The notes below the pieces were generated by a model, which saw nothing but the letters and a program-made list of their open reading frames with translations, was not told where the DNA came from and did not search any database. Below are positions 15,425 to 25,835 of a stretch of 27,129 nt of DNA, piece after piece (positions within the stretch are counted from its first letter, which is position 1; the number at the start of each line of letters is the position of its first letter). This DNA is from an uncultured Prosthecobacter sp. (GTDB lineage: Bacteria; Verrucomicrobiota; Verrucomicrobiia; Verrucomicrobiales; Verrucomicrobiaceae), in the NCBI GenBank assembly GCA_947523045.1, contig CANNUR010000012.1, forward strand, positions 1-27,129, read 5' to 3'. The translations under genes and the position numbers were made by a program.

Positions 15425-15567
15425 TGAAGATCGACCCAGGGCAGGGTGCTTGTTATCTGTCAGTCAGTTGCGGGCTGACCCATTCGGAATCCCTGAAATC
15501 TGAATGGACCATGAAAGTCCAGCTCTCGGTCCTGATGGTCATCGTGTTCATGCAGGAAACGCTATGA
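15424..15567 (+). CDS. Possible 47-residue small protein overlapping both neighbours
   Basis: The frame starts with the ATG at 15424-15426, which shares one base with the stop of the preceding gene. It runs 47 codons without interruption and ends at the TGA 15565-15567, overlapping the next gene's ATG as ATGA. The first half is polar with two cysteines (MKIDPGQGACYLSVSC); the second half has a hydrophobic stretch (MKVQLSVLMVIVFM), so a second start at 15511 giving an 18-residue hydrophobic peptide is possible. Junctions of this form at both ends are the hallmark of translational coupling. No homology is recognised and composition does not prove coding, so the call is tentative. Confidence 0.4.
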   Translation: MKIDPGQGACYLSVSCGLTHSESLKSEWTMKVQLSVLMVIVFMQETL

Positions 15568-15824
15568 AGTTTAAAATCATGTTGCTCACAGTCGCGTCAT
15601 TGCTGGTGGCGACGAGCCGGGATTTTCACATTCTCACCAGCATCATCCGCGCATGCTTTTATGAGCGCGAGGATTTTCGGGTTATTTATGATCTGAGATT
15701 AGGCCAACTGTTTCAAACGCCCTTGATACTGCATCTGCCTTTTATTGCGGGTGTTGTGCTATTTGTGGGCCTTGCGGTGGCCTCGTTGTGCAAAAGATTG
15801 GGTGGCAAGTCATCGCCAAAGTGA
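15564..15824 (+). CDS. Small membrane protein, unknown function
   Basis: This 86-residue protein starts at the ATG at 15564, preceded by AGGA (15554-15557) at a spacing of six bases, one of the few good ribosome-binding sites in the window. The N-terminus (MKFKIMLLTVASLLVATS) is a membrane segment or signal peptide. The middle is aromatic and charged (RACFYEREDFRVIYDLRLG), and a second membrane helix lies at about residues 54-77 (LILHLPFIAGVVLFVGLAVAS) before a basic tail. No family is recognised. It overlaps the 47-codon frame by ATGA and closes the AT-richer small-gene cluster. Confidence 0.65.
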   Translation: MKFKIMLLTVASLLVATSRDFHILTSIIRACFYEREDFRVIYDLRLGQLFQTPLILHLPFIAGVVLFVGLAVASLCKRLGGKSSPK

Positions 15825-15977
15825 GCGCATCCCTGTTTCCTGTGGTGAGTGGCGGGGCTTCGCACGGCCCGGCGAAGACGCCGGGCATCCGCACAGTGGG
15901 AGGCCATGCTTTGTGACAAAGACGTGATGGAGCGCACTCAGTCACTCCAGCACGTCATTGGCGCGTTCCGCCCCCGC
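15825..15977. repeat. Intergenic segment with a strong hairpin, possible dispersed repeat
   Basis: The gap between the converging small membrane gene and the carboxypeptidase gene holds a perfect 8-bp hairpin, GCCCGGCG (15867-15874) and CGCCGGGC (15879-15886), around AAGA. No T-run follows on either strand, so it is not a classical terminator. The GC-rich composition contrasts with the AT-richer genes just before it. The whole 150-base block resembles short repeats that I associate with Verrucomicrobiota intergenic DNA, but only one copy is in the window. Confidence 0.45.
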
Positions 15978-16931
15978 TCACCGGTTCCAGGCCAGGAAGC
16001 TGCCCTGGCAGCGCTGCAGGCCCCAACTCATGAGCAGGCGGCCGTCGTTCCAGATGTACTTCGTGCGGGTGCCGAGTTGGACGAGGATGACATCGCGGCC
16101 GGAGTGGCTGGCGGTGGAGATCAGGCAGCGGCCGGCAGCGACCGTGTAGCCGGTTTTCATGCCGTTGCATTCGGGCATGGAACCGAGCAGGTGGTTGGTG
16201 CTCTGCAGGGTGACGATCTGGCCGCTGTTGCGGCGGAAGGTGTAGGAGGAGCGGCGCACGGCATCGCGGATGACCGGGTGGCGGTAGGCGGCCATGGCAA
16301 CGCGGGCCATGTCGTGGGCGGTCGAGTACTGGCCGGGGGCGGTGAGGCCGTGCGGGTTGCGGAAGTTTGAGTTCTGGCAGCCGAGCGCGCGCATCTTGGC
16401 GTTCATCTTGGCGGCGAAGGCGCTGACGCTGCCGGCGTTGTCGCGGGCGAGCACGTTGGCGACGTCGTTGCAGCTTTTGATCAGGAAGGCGTAGAGCAGG
16501 TGGCGGCGCGTGTAGGTCTCGCCGGGGCGCAGGCCGAGCACGGTGGGTTCGACGCGCAGGTCGGTGCTGAGCACCTTCACCGGCTTGTCGAGGTTGCCCG
16601 ACTCGACGATGACGAGGGCGGTGACCAGCTTCTGGGTGCTGGCGACGGCGCGGCGGGTGTAGGCGTTCTTCGAGGCGAGGTGGCGACCCGTGGCGGCGTC
16701 GATGAGCAGGAAGGACTCGGCATGAATGGCCGGCACGCTGGAACTGGCAAAGACCGGTCGGGCGTCAATCGGCGGCGGTTGCCAGGCGGCGGGCGGCGCA
16801 TACGGCTGGGCGCGCACGACCGTGGCGGTGGGTGTGCCGGTCCGCTGGGCGCCCTGGTAGACTCCCTGTTGGACCGTGCAGGCGGGCAGCAGCAGGAGGG
16901 CGAGGGCGGCGCGGAAAAAACGGCGTGGCAT
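15978..16931 (-). CDS. D-alanyl-D-alanine carboxypeptidase family lipoprotein (peptidase S11)
   Basis: This 317-residue protein starts at the ATG at 16931, which begins a signal peptide ending in LLPAC (lipobox-like, Cys18). A Pro/Ala-rich linker (about 30-65) leads to the S11 domain. SxxK is STQK with Ser98 and Lys101, SxN is S153-C-N, and KTG is at 259-261, all in the expected order. Such enzymes remove the terminal D-alanine from peptidoglycan stem peptides. The C-terminal PBP5_C domain and the amphipathic anchor of DacA are absent, so attachment would rely on the N-terminal lipid. The gene lies 57 bases downstream of the cytochrome gene on the same strand. Confidence 0.9.
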   Translation of the reverse strand: MPRRFFRAALALLLLPACTVQQGVYQGAQRTGTPTATVVRAQPYAPPAAWQPPPIDARPVFASSSVPAIHAESFLLIDAATGRHLASKNAYTRRAVASTQKLVTALVIVESGNLDKPVKVLSTDLRVEPTVLGLRPGETYTRRHLLYAFLIKSCNDVANVLARDNAGSVSAFAAKMNAKMRALGCQNSNFRNPHGLTAPGQYSTAHDMARVAMAAYRHPVIRDAVRRSSYTFRRNSGQIVTLQSTNHLLGSMPECNGMKTGYTVAAGRCLISTASHSGRDVILVQLGTRTKYIWNDGRLLMSWGLQRCQGSFLAWNR

Positions 16932-16988
16932 GGGGGAGGAACGTGCGTGGGGGCCGCAGTTTTCATGCCGGCCCATCCGGTCAGCTTC

Positions 16989-19640
16989 TCATTTTAGGGT
17001 CTCAATGTAAAGGATGAGGCTTTCAATCTGCGCGTCGTTGAGGATGCCGGCGTAGATGGGCATGCCGGTGTCGAACTTTTCGAAGCCCTTCACCACCTTC
17101 GCCGAGGGCGCCAGGATCGATTCACGCAGGTAGGCGGCATCGGCGGTGACCTTGCCCTTTTGGCCCTTGGCGATTTCGCGCACGGAACCGTGCAGGCCCT
17201 TCCAACTGGGGCCGACCTTGCCGACCGTGCTGCCATCGATGCTGTGGCAGGCGACGCAGCCGAACATCTGGGCGACCCGCTCGCCCTCCTCGGCGCTGGC
17301 CTTCACCTTGGCGGTGGCCATGGCGGCGCGCGGGGTCAGATCGACGGTGAGTTCGGCAAAGCCCTCCTTCTTCGGCTCGAAGGTGGCAAGTTCCCAGGGC
17401 GAGAAGTAGGCGGTGTTGTTGGCCGGCAGGCCGTCGGTACTTTTCAGGCCCCAGCCGATGCGCATCTGGTGCACACCCGCGCGCATGTCGGGGATGCCGA
17501 CGAAGACGCTGCGGCCGTCCTGGCTCAGGTAGGCGCTGCTGGCGGTGAGGAATTCCTGGCCGGGGCTGCCGTCGAGCTTGAGGTGGGGCGAGCCGTACTC
17601 GGCGCTGCGCTGGTAGTTCCAGCGTTCGGCGCTGTAGCTGGCGGGATCGGTGGCGAGTGTCGGATCGAGTGCCGCGTTAAAGCGCAGCAGCAGGCCCTTG
17701 TCCATCGGCGTGACCTCCTGCAGCAGCACGCGCGGCTTGCCGGTGTAGCGCAGGCGCGCCAGGCCGCTGAGCTGTTTGGCGGTCGTGCCCCAGACCTGGA
17801 AGCCGACGACATAGAGTTGGCCGTCGGCGGGGTTCACCTTGGCGTTGAGCGGGCCGAAATCGAACTCGCGGGAAAAACTCATCACCGCGGCCTGCGGCCG
17901 GGCGAAGCGCGTGTTCAGGATCACCCGGAAGAGTTCCGGCCGGTTGTAACCGACGTGGATGAGTTCGCCATCGACCGGTCCCAGGCGCGAGCCGATGAGC
18001 CAAGTCTGGGTGGCACCGCTGGGATTCACCGGGTGCGGGATCCAGGCCAGCGGTTCGGCGATGGGTTCGGGATACTGCTCCTTGGGGGCGATGGTGGGCA
18101 GGTGCCCGTAGAACTGGTTTTTTTCGATGATCTGTAGCGGTGTCGACGGCACGTAGTGGCCCTGCTGGTCGCTGGCGGTGACCAGGCCGGTCTTGGGGTG
18201 CACGCCGATGAAGGGCTGGCGCAGGCCGTGGCCGATGACCTCGAAGGATTGGCCGTCGGGTGCCACCTTTAGCACCGTGCCATTGTGCTTGCCGCGCGTC
18301 GTGCCCTCCTGGCCGCCCTTACTGAGGTAGAGCGAGCCGTCCGGACCGAGCTTCATCGCGTTGGGGAACTCGCGCGTCTCGGCGGTCTGGGCGAACAGGT
18401 TGCAGAACAGTTCATTGCGGTCGCAGACCCCGTCCTGGTCGGCATCGACGAGTTTCCAAACGCCGTTGCGATCGAAGATGAAGACTTCGGATTGGGGATT
18501 GGGGATTGCGGATTGCGGATTGCCCCGGCGCACCACGATCGACATCGGTTCGTGCAGGCCGGAGGTGAAGCGTTTCCAGGTGACGGCTTCGAGGTCGCCC
18601 TTGAGGCCGGAGATGAGCCAGACATCGCCATCGAAGGTCACGCCCACCGCGTTGCCCTGGTCGTCGAGGAAGTCGAGATCGGCGAGGCGGACATTGCGCT
18701 TCCAGGGATTTGGCACCGGCAGCGGGATCGTGTCGACGACATGGGCGTCGGGTTTGGCGGAGAGCTGACCCTGGGTGGTGACGGTGGCGGACCAGCGGGC
18801 GGTGGCCTGTTGTTCCTGCTGAGGTTGGAACTCGTGTCCAGCCTTGCCGAGAGCCAAAACCAGAACATGGGAGCTTTCGGACGGGGCCAACAGGCAGGCG
18901 GTGTCAGTCATCTGCATTCCCCTCACGTCGGGGGTCAGTGACTGCCAGGTCAGGCCCGCTGCAGGCTGTCCGGTCAGGAATGCCAGTGGCTGCTTGTGTG
19001 GCTCCACGCGGATGACGGCCTGCACCCAGCGATCCCCCGATTTCGCATCGAGCCGTGCTGTGAAATTCTGGGAGATCTTCACCCCCGCGATGTCCATTTC
19101 CAGCGTGGTGACCCCGTTTTCGAGGTCGCGACGGACGGCGAGCAGGAGACCCATGCCCTTCGGCAAGCTGCCACGCCCCACTTCCTCCGGGCTCGGCGCC
19201 GGCTCACGGGGGTCGGTGAAGGAGGGCTTGTCGCCGATTTGCCAGCCCGGATAAATCCCGGTGGCCAGCCAGACCTGACCGACCGGTTTCGGCAAATACT
19301 CCTGACCGTCCTTGGTCTTTTGGCCGGCGACGTGGTACGAGCCTGAGGCGAGGGCGTCGGGGGTCACCGGTGGCTTGCCGGGTTCGCCCTGCCAGACGCA
19401 GGCGAGGCGGAGCAGGTCGGTGTCGAAGCAGGCCCAGAGGTTGTGGCCGAGGTTGAGGATGAGGCCGCGCGGCGTCAGGTTGTCTTTCGGCAGGCCCTCG
19501 CCGGCCTCACGGGCGTCGAGCACGCTGCTGAAGAACGGGAAGTCCGGTTCCACGAAATCGCCCCAGGGCGCCGCCGCCGGCTGCTGGGCGGCGAGGGATT
19601 GCAGGCTGAGGACGAGGGCGAAAAGGGGGCCGGGGCGCAT
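16989..19640 (-). CDS. DUF6797-like protein with C-terminal cytochrome c domain
   Basis: This 883-residue protein starts at the ATG at 19640, which opens a signal peptide (MRPGPLFALVLSLQSLAA). The N-terminal half (WGDFVEPDFPFFSSVLDARE, then GLILNLGHNLWACFDTDLLRLACVW) is typical of the DUF6797 region of Verrucomicrobiota. The middle (about 360-660) has beta-propeller features (DVWLISGLKG, FPNAMKLGPDGSLYLSKGG, GHGLRQPFIGVHPKTGLVTASDQQG). The C-terminal domain binds heme at CVACH (795-799), with Met860 in GMPIYAG as the probable distal ligand. It should be a periplasmic redox protein, perhaps linked to a sugar-oxidising system; the substrate is unknown. Around residues 373-385 a 7-bp tandem repeat encodes an NPQSAIPNPQS insertion. 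It follows clpX by 55 bases but is not functionally related. Confidence 0.85.
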   Translation of the reverse strand: MRPGPLFALVLSLQSLAAQQPAAAPWGDFVEPDFPFFSSVLDAREAGEGLPKDNLTPRGLILNLGHNLWACFDTDLLRLACVWQGEPGKPPVTPDALASGSYHVAGQKTKDGQEYLPKPVGQVWLATGIYPGWQIGDKPSFTDPREPAPSPEEVGRGSLPKGMGLLLAVRRDLENGVTTLEMDIAGVKISQNFTARLDAKSGDRWVQAVIRVEPHKQPLAFLTGQPAAGLTWQSLTPDVRGMQMTDTACLLAPSESSHVLVLALGKAGHEFQPQQEQQATARWSATVTTQGQLSAKPDAHVVDTIPLPVPNPWKRNVRLADLDFLDDQGNAVGVTFDGDVWLISGLKGDLEAVTWKRFTSGLHEPMSIVVRRGNPQSAIPNPQSEVFIFDRNGVWKLVDADQDGVCDRNELFCNLFAQTAETREFPNAMKLGPDGSLYLSKGGQEGTTRGKHNGTVLKVAPDGQSFEVIGHGLRQPFIGVHPKTGLVTASDQQGHYVPSTPLQIIEKNQFYGHLPTIAPKEQYPEPIAEPLAWIPHPVNPSGATQTWLIGSRLGPVDGELIHVGYNRPELFRVILNTRFARPQAAVMSFSREFDFGPLNAKVNPADGQLYVVGFQVWGTTAKQLSGLARLRYTGKPRVLLQEVTPMDKGLLLRFNAALDPTLATDPASYSAERWNYQRSAEYGSPHLKLDGSPGQEFLTASSAYLSQDGRSVFVGIPDMRAGVHQMRIGWGLKSTDGLPANNTAYFSPWELATFEPKKEGFAELTVDLTPRAAMATAKVKASAEEGERVAQMFGCVACHSIDGSTVGKVGPSWKGLHGSVREIAKGQKGKVTADAAYLRESILAPSAKVVKGFEKFDTGMPIYAGILNDAQIESLILYIETLK
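18488..18522. repeat. Five perfect 7-base tandem units inside the cytochrome gene
   Basis: Units of (C/G)GGATTG begin at 18488, 18495, 18502, 18509 and 18516, 35 bases in all. On the coding strand they encode an NPQ/SAI-type repeat. The unit is not a multiple of three, so one full protein period is 21 bases, yet the reading frame of the host gene is intact. Arrays of this GGGATTG type are familiar as dispersed repeats in PVC and related genomes (recollection, not a search). Confidence 0.85.
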
Positions 19641-19695
19641 CAGCAAAGAACAGGGCGAAACGCCCGGGTCTGTCAACCGGTGCGCGGGCGCCGCC

Positions 19696-20982
<1,287 letters not shown>

Positions 20983-20987
20983 GGCGG

Positions 20988-21638
20988 TCAGTCGGCCGGC
21001 TTGAGTTCCTTGTTGCTCTGCAGCACCTTGTCGACCAGGCCGTAGGCGGCGGCTTCCTCGGCGGTCATGTAGTTGTCGCGGTCGGCATCCTTCTCGATCG
21101 TTTCCGGGCTCTTGCCGGTGTGATGGGCAAGGATGCGGTTGAGGCGGCGCTTGAGCTTGTACATGAAGTCGACCGTGCGCTCGACGTCGCTGGCGGTGCC
21201 GCGGGCGCCGCCGGAGACCTGGTGGATCATGATGTCGCTGTTCGGCAGGGCGAAGCGCTTGCCCTTGGTGCCGGCGGAAAGCAGCACGGCGCCCATGCTG
21301 GCGGCGATGCCGATGCAGTAGGTGTTCACGTCGCAGGTGACGAACTGCATCGTGTCATAGATCGCCAGGCCGGCGGTGACCGAGCCGCCCGGGCTGTTGA
21401 TGTAGAGGTGGATGTCCTTCTTCGGGTCCTGCATCTGCAGGAACAGCAGCTGGGCGATGATGATGTTCGCCACCTGGTCGTTCACCTCGGTGCCGAGGAA
21501 AATGATGCGGTCCTTGAGCAGACGCGAGTAGATGTCGTAGGCGCGCTCCATGCGGCCTTCGGTCTCGATGACCGTGGGCACGATGTAGTTGGCGGGCGGC
21601 GTCAGGCTGGAAGGGAAGTCGGCGAGGGGGTGGGACAT
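20988..21638 (-). CDS. clpP: ClpP, ATP-dependent Clp protease proteolytic subunit
   Basis: This 216-residue serine peptidase has its catalytic triad at Ser114 (GIAASMGA), His139 (MIHQVSGG) and Asp188 (DADRDNY), with the same spacings as E. coli ClpP. The mature N-terminus should begin around YIVPTVIE (residue 18), so the first 17 residues ([17 protein letters not shown]) are a propeptide, which supports the ATG at 21638. It forms the tetradecameric chamber that works with ClpX, encoded next. No trigger factor gene lies upstream; the divergent neighbour is fumarase, 126 bases away. Confidence 0.97.
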   Translation of the reverse strand: MSHPLADFPSSLTPPANYIVPTVIETEGRMERAYDIYSRLLKDRIIFLGTEVNDQVANIIIAQLLFLQMQDPKKDIHLYINSPGGSVTAGLAIYDTMQFVTCDVNTYCIGIAASMGAVLLSAGTKGKRFALPNSDIMIHQVSGGARGTASDVERTVDFMYKLKRRLNRILAHHTGKSPETIEKDADRDNYMTAEEAAAYGLVDKVLQSNKELKPAD

Positions 21639-21643
21639 GGGGC

Positions 21644-21672
21644 AATGAAAGGGCGGGCGACCGGATTGTCAA
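21644..21672 (-). promoter_or_regulatory. Possible promoter of clpP-clpX
   Basis: On the minus strand TTGACA (21672-21667) is a perfect -35. After a 17-base spacer TTCATT (21649-21644) is a partial -10, three of six. The -10 ends only 5 bases before the clpP ATG at 21638, so a transcript from here would start at or next to the start codon. Confidence 0.4.
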
Positions 21673-21764
21673 TGAGGGTACGGCGGCCGCGCGGGCGCCG
21701 GGTGCGACAAATCCGCCATTCCCCGTTGCCGCCGGGCGTATGCTTTTCAAAGTTCCCGCACGCC

Positions 21765-23405
<1,641 letters not shown>

Positions 23406-23645
23406 TTTTCCGAGCCGGAGGCTCGAAAGAGGGTAGCCGGTGGTGAAGGTCGCGGAGCGGCCGGGAACCACCGGAACCGGGCCGCCCCATCACCCCCGAT
23501 ACGGGATGCGCCCCAGCAGGGGCGCGAGAGGCGTTCGAATGTCCCTGGTTCATCTCTTGCGAGCCTTCGGCTCGCGAGGTAGATCGTGCAACGGAACCTT
23601 GAATGGCCGTTTGATCGCTTCATCGCATGCGTTTGAATGCAAACC
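23406..23645. repeat. Hairpin-rich non-coding element between fumarase and ThuA genes
   Basis: Four perfect stems lie within 165 bases: CGAGCC/GGCTCG (23411-23425), CCGGTGGT/ACCACCGG (23437-23444 with 23467-23474), GCGCCCC/GGGGCGC (23508-23525) and GCGAGCC/GGCTCGC (23559-23575). The first and last share the CGAGCC/GGCTCG arms, so the whole block could also close as one long structure. There is no T-run for a terminator and no good coding frame. It resembles dispersed intergenic repeats of Verrucomicrobiota. Confidence 0.6.
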
Positions 23646-24428
23646 ATGTCCTCCACCATTCGCGTCACCGTCTGGAACGAGTTTGTTCACGAGCGCCAGA
23701 ACCCCGAGGTCGCGCGCCTTTACCCTCGCGGCATCCACGACGCGCTGGCGGAGGCGTTCGAGTCGGAGGCGGATTTTTGCGTGCGCACGGCGACCCTCGA
23801 CGAACCCGAGCAGGGCTTGCCGCAGGCGCTGTTGGACGACACCGATGTGCTGCTCTGGTGGGGGCATGCGGCTCATGATCAGGTGCTCGATGAAACGGTG
23901 ACACGGGTGCAGCAGCGCGTGCTGGCCGGCATGGGCCTGATTGTGCTGCATTCCGGGCACTGGTCGAAGCTGTTCAAGCGTCTGATGGGCACGAGCTGCG
24001 CGCTGTGCTGGCGCGAGGCGGGCGAGCGCGAGCGGGTCTGGGTGGTGAACCCGGGTCATCCGATCGCTGCCGGCCTCGGCCCGTGCATCGAGATCGAGCA
24101 GTCGGAGATGTACGGCGAGCCCTTCGGCATTCCGGAGCCGGACGAACTCGTGTTCCTGTCCTGGTTCCAGGGCGGTGAGGTCTTTCGCAGTGGCGCCACC
24201 TGGACGCGTGGCAGTGGCCGGGTCTTTTACTTCAGCCCCGGTCACGAGCTGTACCCGATCTACCATCACCCGGACGTGCGCCGTGTGCTGGTCAATGGCG
24301 TGCGCTGGGCGCGTCCGCAGGGCAGGGCGGCGGACACGCCGCAGCACGTGTCGGTCGGGCAGGCGCGCGAGCGGATCGAGCTGCGCGGCAGCACGCTGCA
24401 TGAGTCTGATGGCCGGCTGGCGAGTTAA
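23646..24428 (+). CDS. ThuA domain-containing protein
   Basis: This 260-residue protein begins at the ATG at 23646 ([13 protein letters not shown]); a second in-frame ATG nine bases earlier is possible. It matches the ThuA (trehalose utilisation) family, which has a glutamine-amidotransferase-like fold: [83 protein letters not shown] (a block of which only parts are strictly conserved), [35 protein letters not shown]. No signal peptide is seen, so it is cytoplasmic. ThuA proteins take part in sugar oxidation routes in rhizobia; the substrate here is unknown. It is convergent with the DUF1501 gene. Confidence 0.9.
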   Translation: MSSTIRVTVWNEFVHERQNPEVARLYPRGIHDALAEAFESEADFCVRTATLDEPEQGLPQALLDDTDVLLWWGHAAHDQVLDETVTRVQQRVLAGMGLIVLHSGHWSKLFKRLMGTSCALCWREAGERERVWVVNPGHPIAAGLGPCIEIEQSEMYGEPFGIPEPDELVFLSWFQGGEVFRSGATWTRGSGRVFYFSPGHELYPIYHHPDVRRVLVNGVRWARPQGRAADTPQHVSVGQARERIELRGSTLHESDGRLAS

Positions 24429-24445
24429 GTTCAGCCGGCACCCCC

Positions 24446-24479
24446 GCAAAACAAAACACCCGGCCTTGCGGCCGGGTGT
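24446..24479 (-). terminator. Intrinsic terminator after the DUF1501 gene
   Basis: A perfect 10-bp stem (ACACCCGGCC at 24456-24465 with GGCCGGGTGT at 24470-24479) closes a four-base TTGC loop. On the minus strand it is followed by TTTTGTTTTGC (24455-24445). It lies 20 bases beyond the DUF1501 stop. On the plus strand no T-run follows, so it mainly serves the minus-strand operon. Confidence 0.85.
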
Positions 24480-24499
24480 CGGTGTCGCTGATGGATGGA

Positions 24500-25804
24500 T
24501 TAGGCGAAGATGTCGATGACCGGCACGCCCTTGTCGCCCACGGTGAAGGGGCGGTTGGACGGGGACATGACGACTTCCTCGGTCGGCAGGCCCATGGCAT
24601 GGCCAATTGTGGCCACGAAGTCCTGCGGGGTGGTCTGCTTGTCGGCCGGACGGGTGCCGTCCTTGTTGGTGGCACCGTAGGTGAAGCCACGCTTGGTGCC
24701 GCCGCCGGCGAAGACGGTGGAGTAGGCAAGCGGGTAGTGGTCGCGGCCGTCGTTTTCGTTGATGTTCGGCGTGCGGCCGAACTCCGAGCCGAGCACAACC
24801 AGCGTCGAGTCGAGCAGACCCTTGGCCTCAAGATCCTGGAGCAGGGCGGAGAAGCCGGTGTCGAGGGTCTCGCCATTGTTGGTCATGGCGGTGTCGATCG
24901 TGTTGTGGTGGTCCCAGCCGCCCATGCGGACTTCGACGAAGCGCACGCCGCTTTCGACCAGACGGCGAGCCAGCAGGCAGCCCTGACCGAAGGAGTTGCG
25001 ACCGTACTTCTCACGGGTTTCGGCGGATTCCTGGCTGAGGTCGAAGGCCTTGAGGTCCTCGCTCTTCATGATCTTCATCGTCTCGTCGTAGAACTCGTTG
25101 TAGGACTTGACGGCCTCGGTCTCGAAGCGCTTGCGGAAGGCACCGTCGAACTCGTTCATCAGGGCGATGCGCTTGTTGAACATCGAATCGCTCGTGGTCG
25201 GGCGGATGTTCTGCAGGCCGGCCTCCGGATTCGAGATCGGGATGGGGGCCATGGCGGGCGGGAAGAAGCCGGCACCCGGGTAGGCGCTGCCGCTGTTGAC
25301 GACGACGCTGTCGGGCAGGGTGACGCCCTGGATGCGGCCGAGGAAGTGGCTGGCCCAGACACCCATGAGCGGGTGAACGATCGTGCCACGCGGCTCGTAG
25401 CCGGTCTTCATGATGTAGGTGCCGGAGTCATGCACGCCGGTTTTCGAGGTCATCGAGCGGATGATGCTCAGCTTGTTGGCATTCTCGGCCAGCTTCGGCA
25501 GGTAGCCGCCGAGGAAGTCGATGCCTTCCGCCTTGGCCTTGATCGGGTCGCTGAAGCCCTTGGTGTCGCCGGTCTTCGGGTCGAAGGTGTCGATGTGGCT
25601 CATGCCGCCGCTCATCCAGAGGTAGATGACGCGCTTGGCCTTGCCGAAGCCGGGGGTGCCGGGGCCGGTGACGACCTTGGCTTCGGCCGCCTGCATCTTG
25701 GCGGACAGGCCGGGAAGGAGGGAGACGCCGAGGGTGGCGCTGGCCGCCTGCATCATGAAGTTGCGGCGGCTGAGTTCGTCGAGTTTGAGGAGTTCGGATT
25801 TCAT
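24500..25804 (-). CDS. DUF1501 domain-containing protein with Tat-type signal
   Basis: This 434-residue protein opens with a twin-arginine motif (SRRNFMMQAA, Arg13-Arg14) and a hydrophobic stretch, so export in folded form is likely. The body has the DUF1501 pattern: VIYLWMSGGMSHIDTFDPK, a GGYLPKLAENANKLSIIRSM block, VHDSGTYIMKTGY, HPLMGVWAS, FGQGCLLARRLVESGVRFVEV, GGWDHH, VVLGSEFGRTPNIN, GRDHYP, and FVATIGHAMGLPTE. The fold is related to sulfatase/alkaline phosphatase-like enzymes, but the activity is not established. DUF1501 genes usually sit directly downstream of a DUF1549-DUF1553 gene, as here with a 31-base gap. Confidence 0.93.
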   Translation of the reverse strand: MKSELLKLDELSRRNFMMQAASATLGVSLLPGLSAKMQAAEAKVVTGPGTPGFGKAKRVIYLWMSGGMSHIDTFDPKTGDTKGFSDPIKAKAEGIDFLGGYLPKLAENANKLSIIRSMTSKTGVHDSGTYIMKTGYEPRGTIVHPLMGVWASHFLGRIQGVTLPDSVVVNSGSAYPGAGFFPPAMAPIPISNPEAGLQNIRPTTSDSMFNKRIALMNEFDGAFRKRFETEAVKSYNEFYDETMKIMKSEDLKAFDLSQESAETREKYGRNSFGQGCLLARRLVESGVRFVEVRMGGWDHHNTIDTAMTNNGETLDTGFSALLQDLEAKGLLDSTLVVLGSEFGRTPNINENDGRDHYPLAYSTVFAGGGTKRGFTYGATNKDGTRPADKQTTPQDFVATIGHAMGLPTEEVVMSPSNRPFTVGDKGVPVIDIFA

Positions 25805-25835
25805 GGAATGAAGAGGGGTGGGAGGTGGCGGAGGT

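Noticed and set aside
15867..15886. Hairpin considered as a terminator for either converging gene
   Set aside because: Neither strand has a T-run after the stem.
18488..18522. Tandem repeat considered as a CRISPR array
   Set aside because: Units are 7 bases with no spacers and lie inside a coding gene.
23440..23901. Plus-strand open frame of 153 codons crossing the hairpin element into the ThuA gene
   Set aside because: It overlaps the N-terminus of ThuA in another frame and its sequence is composition-driven.
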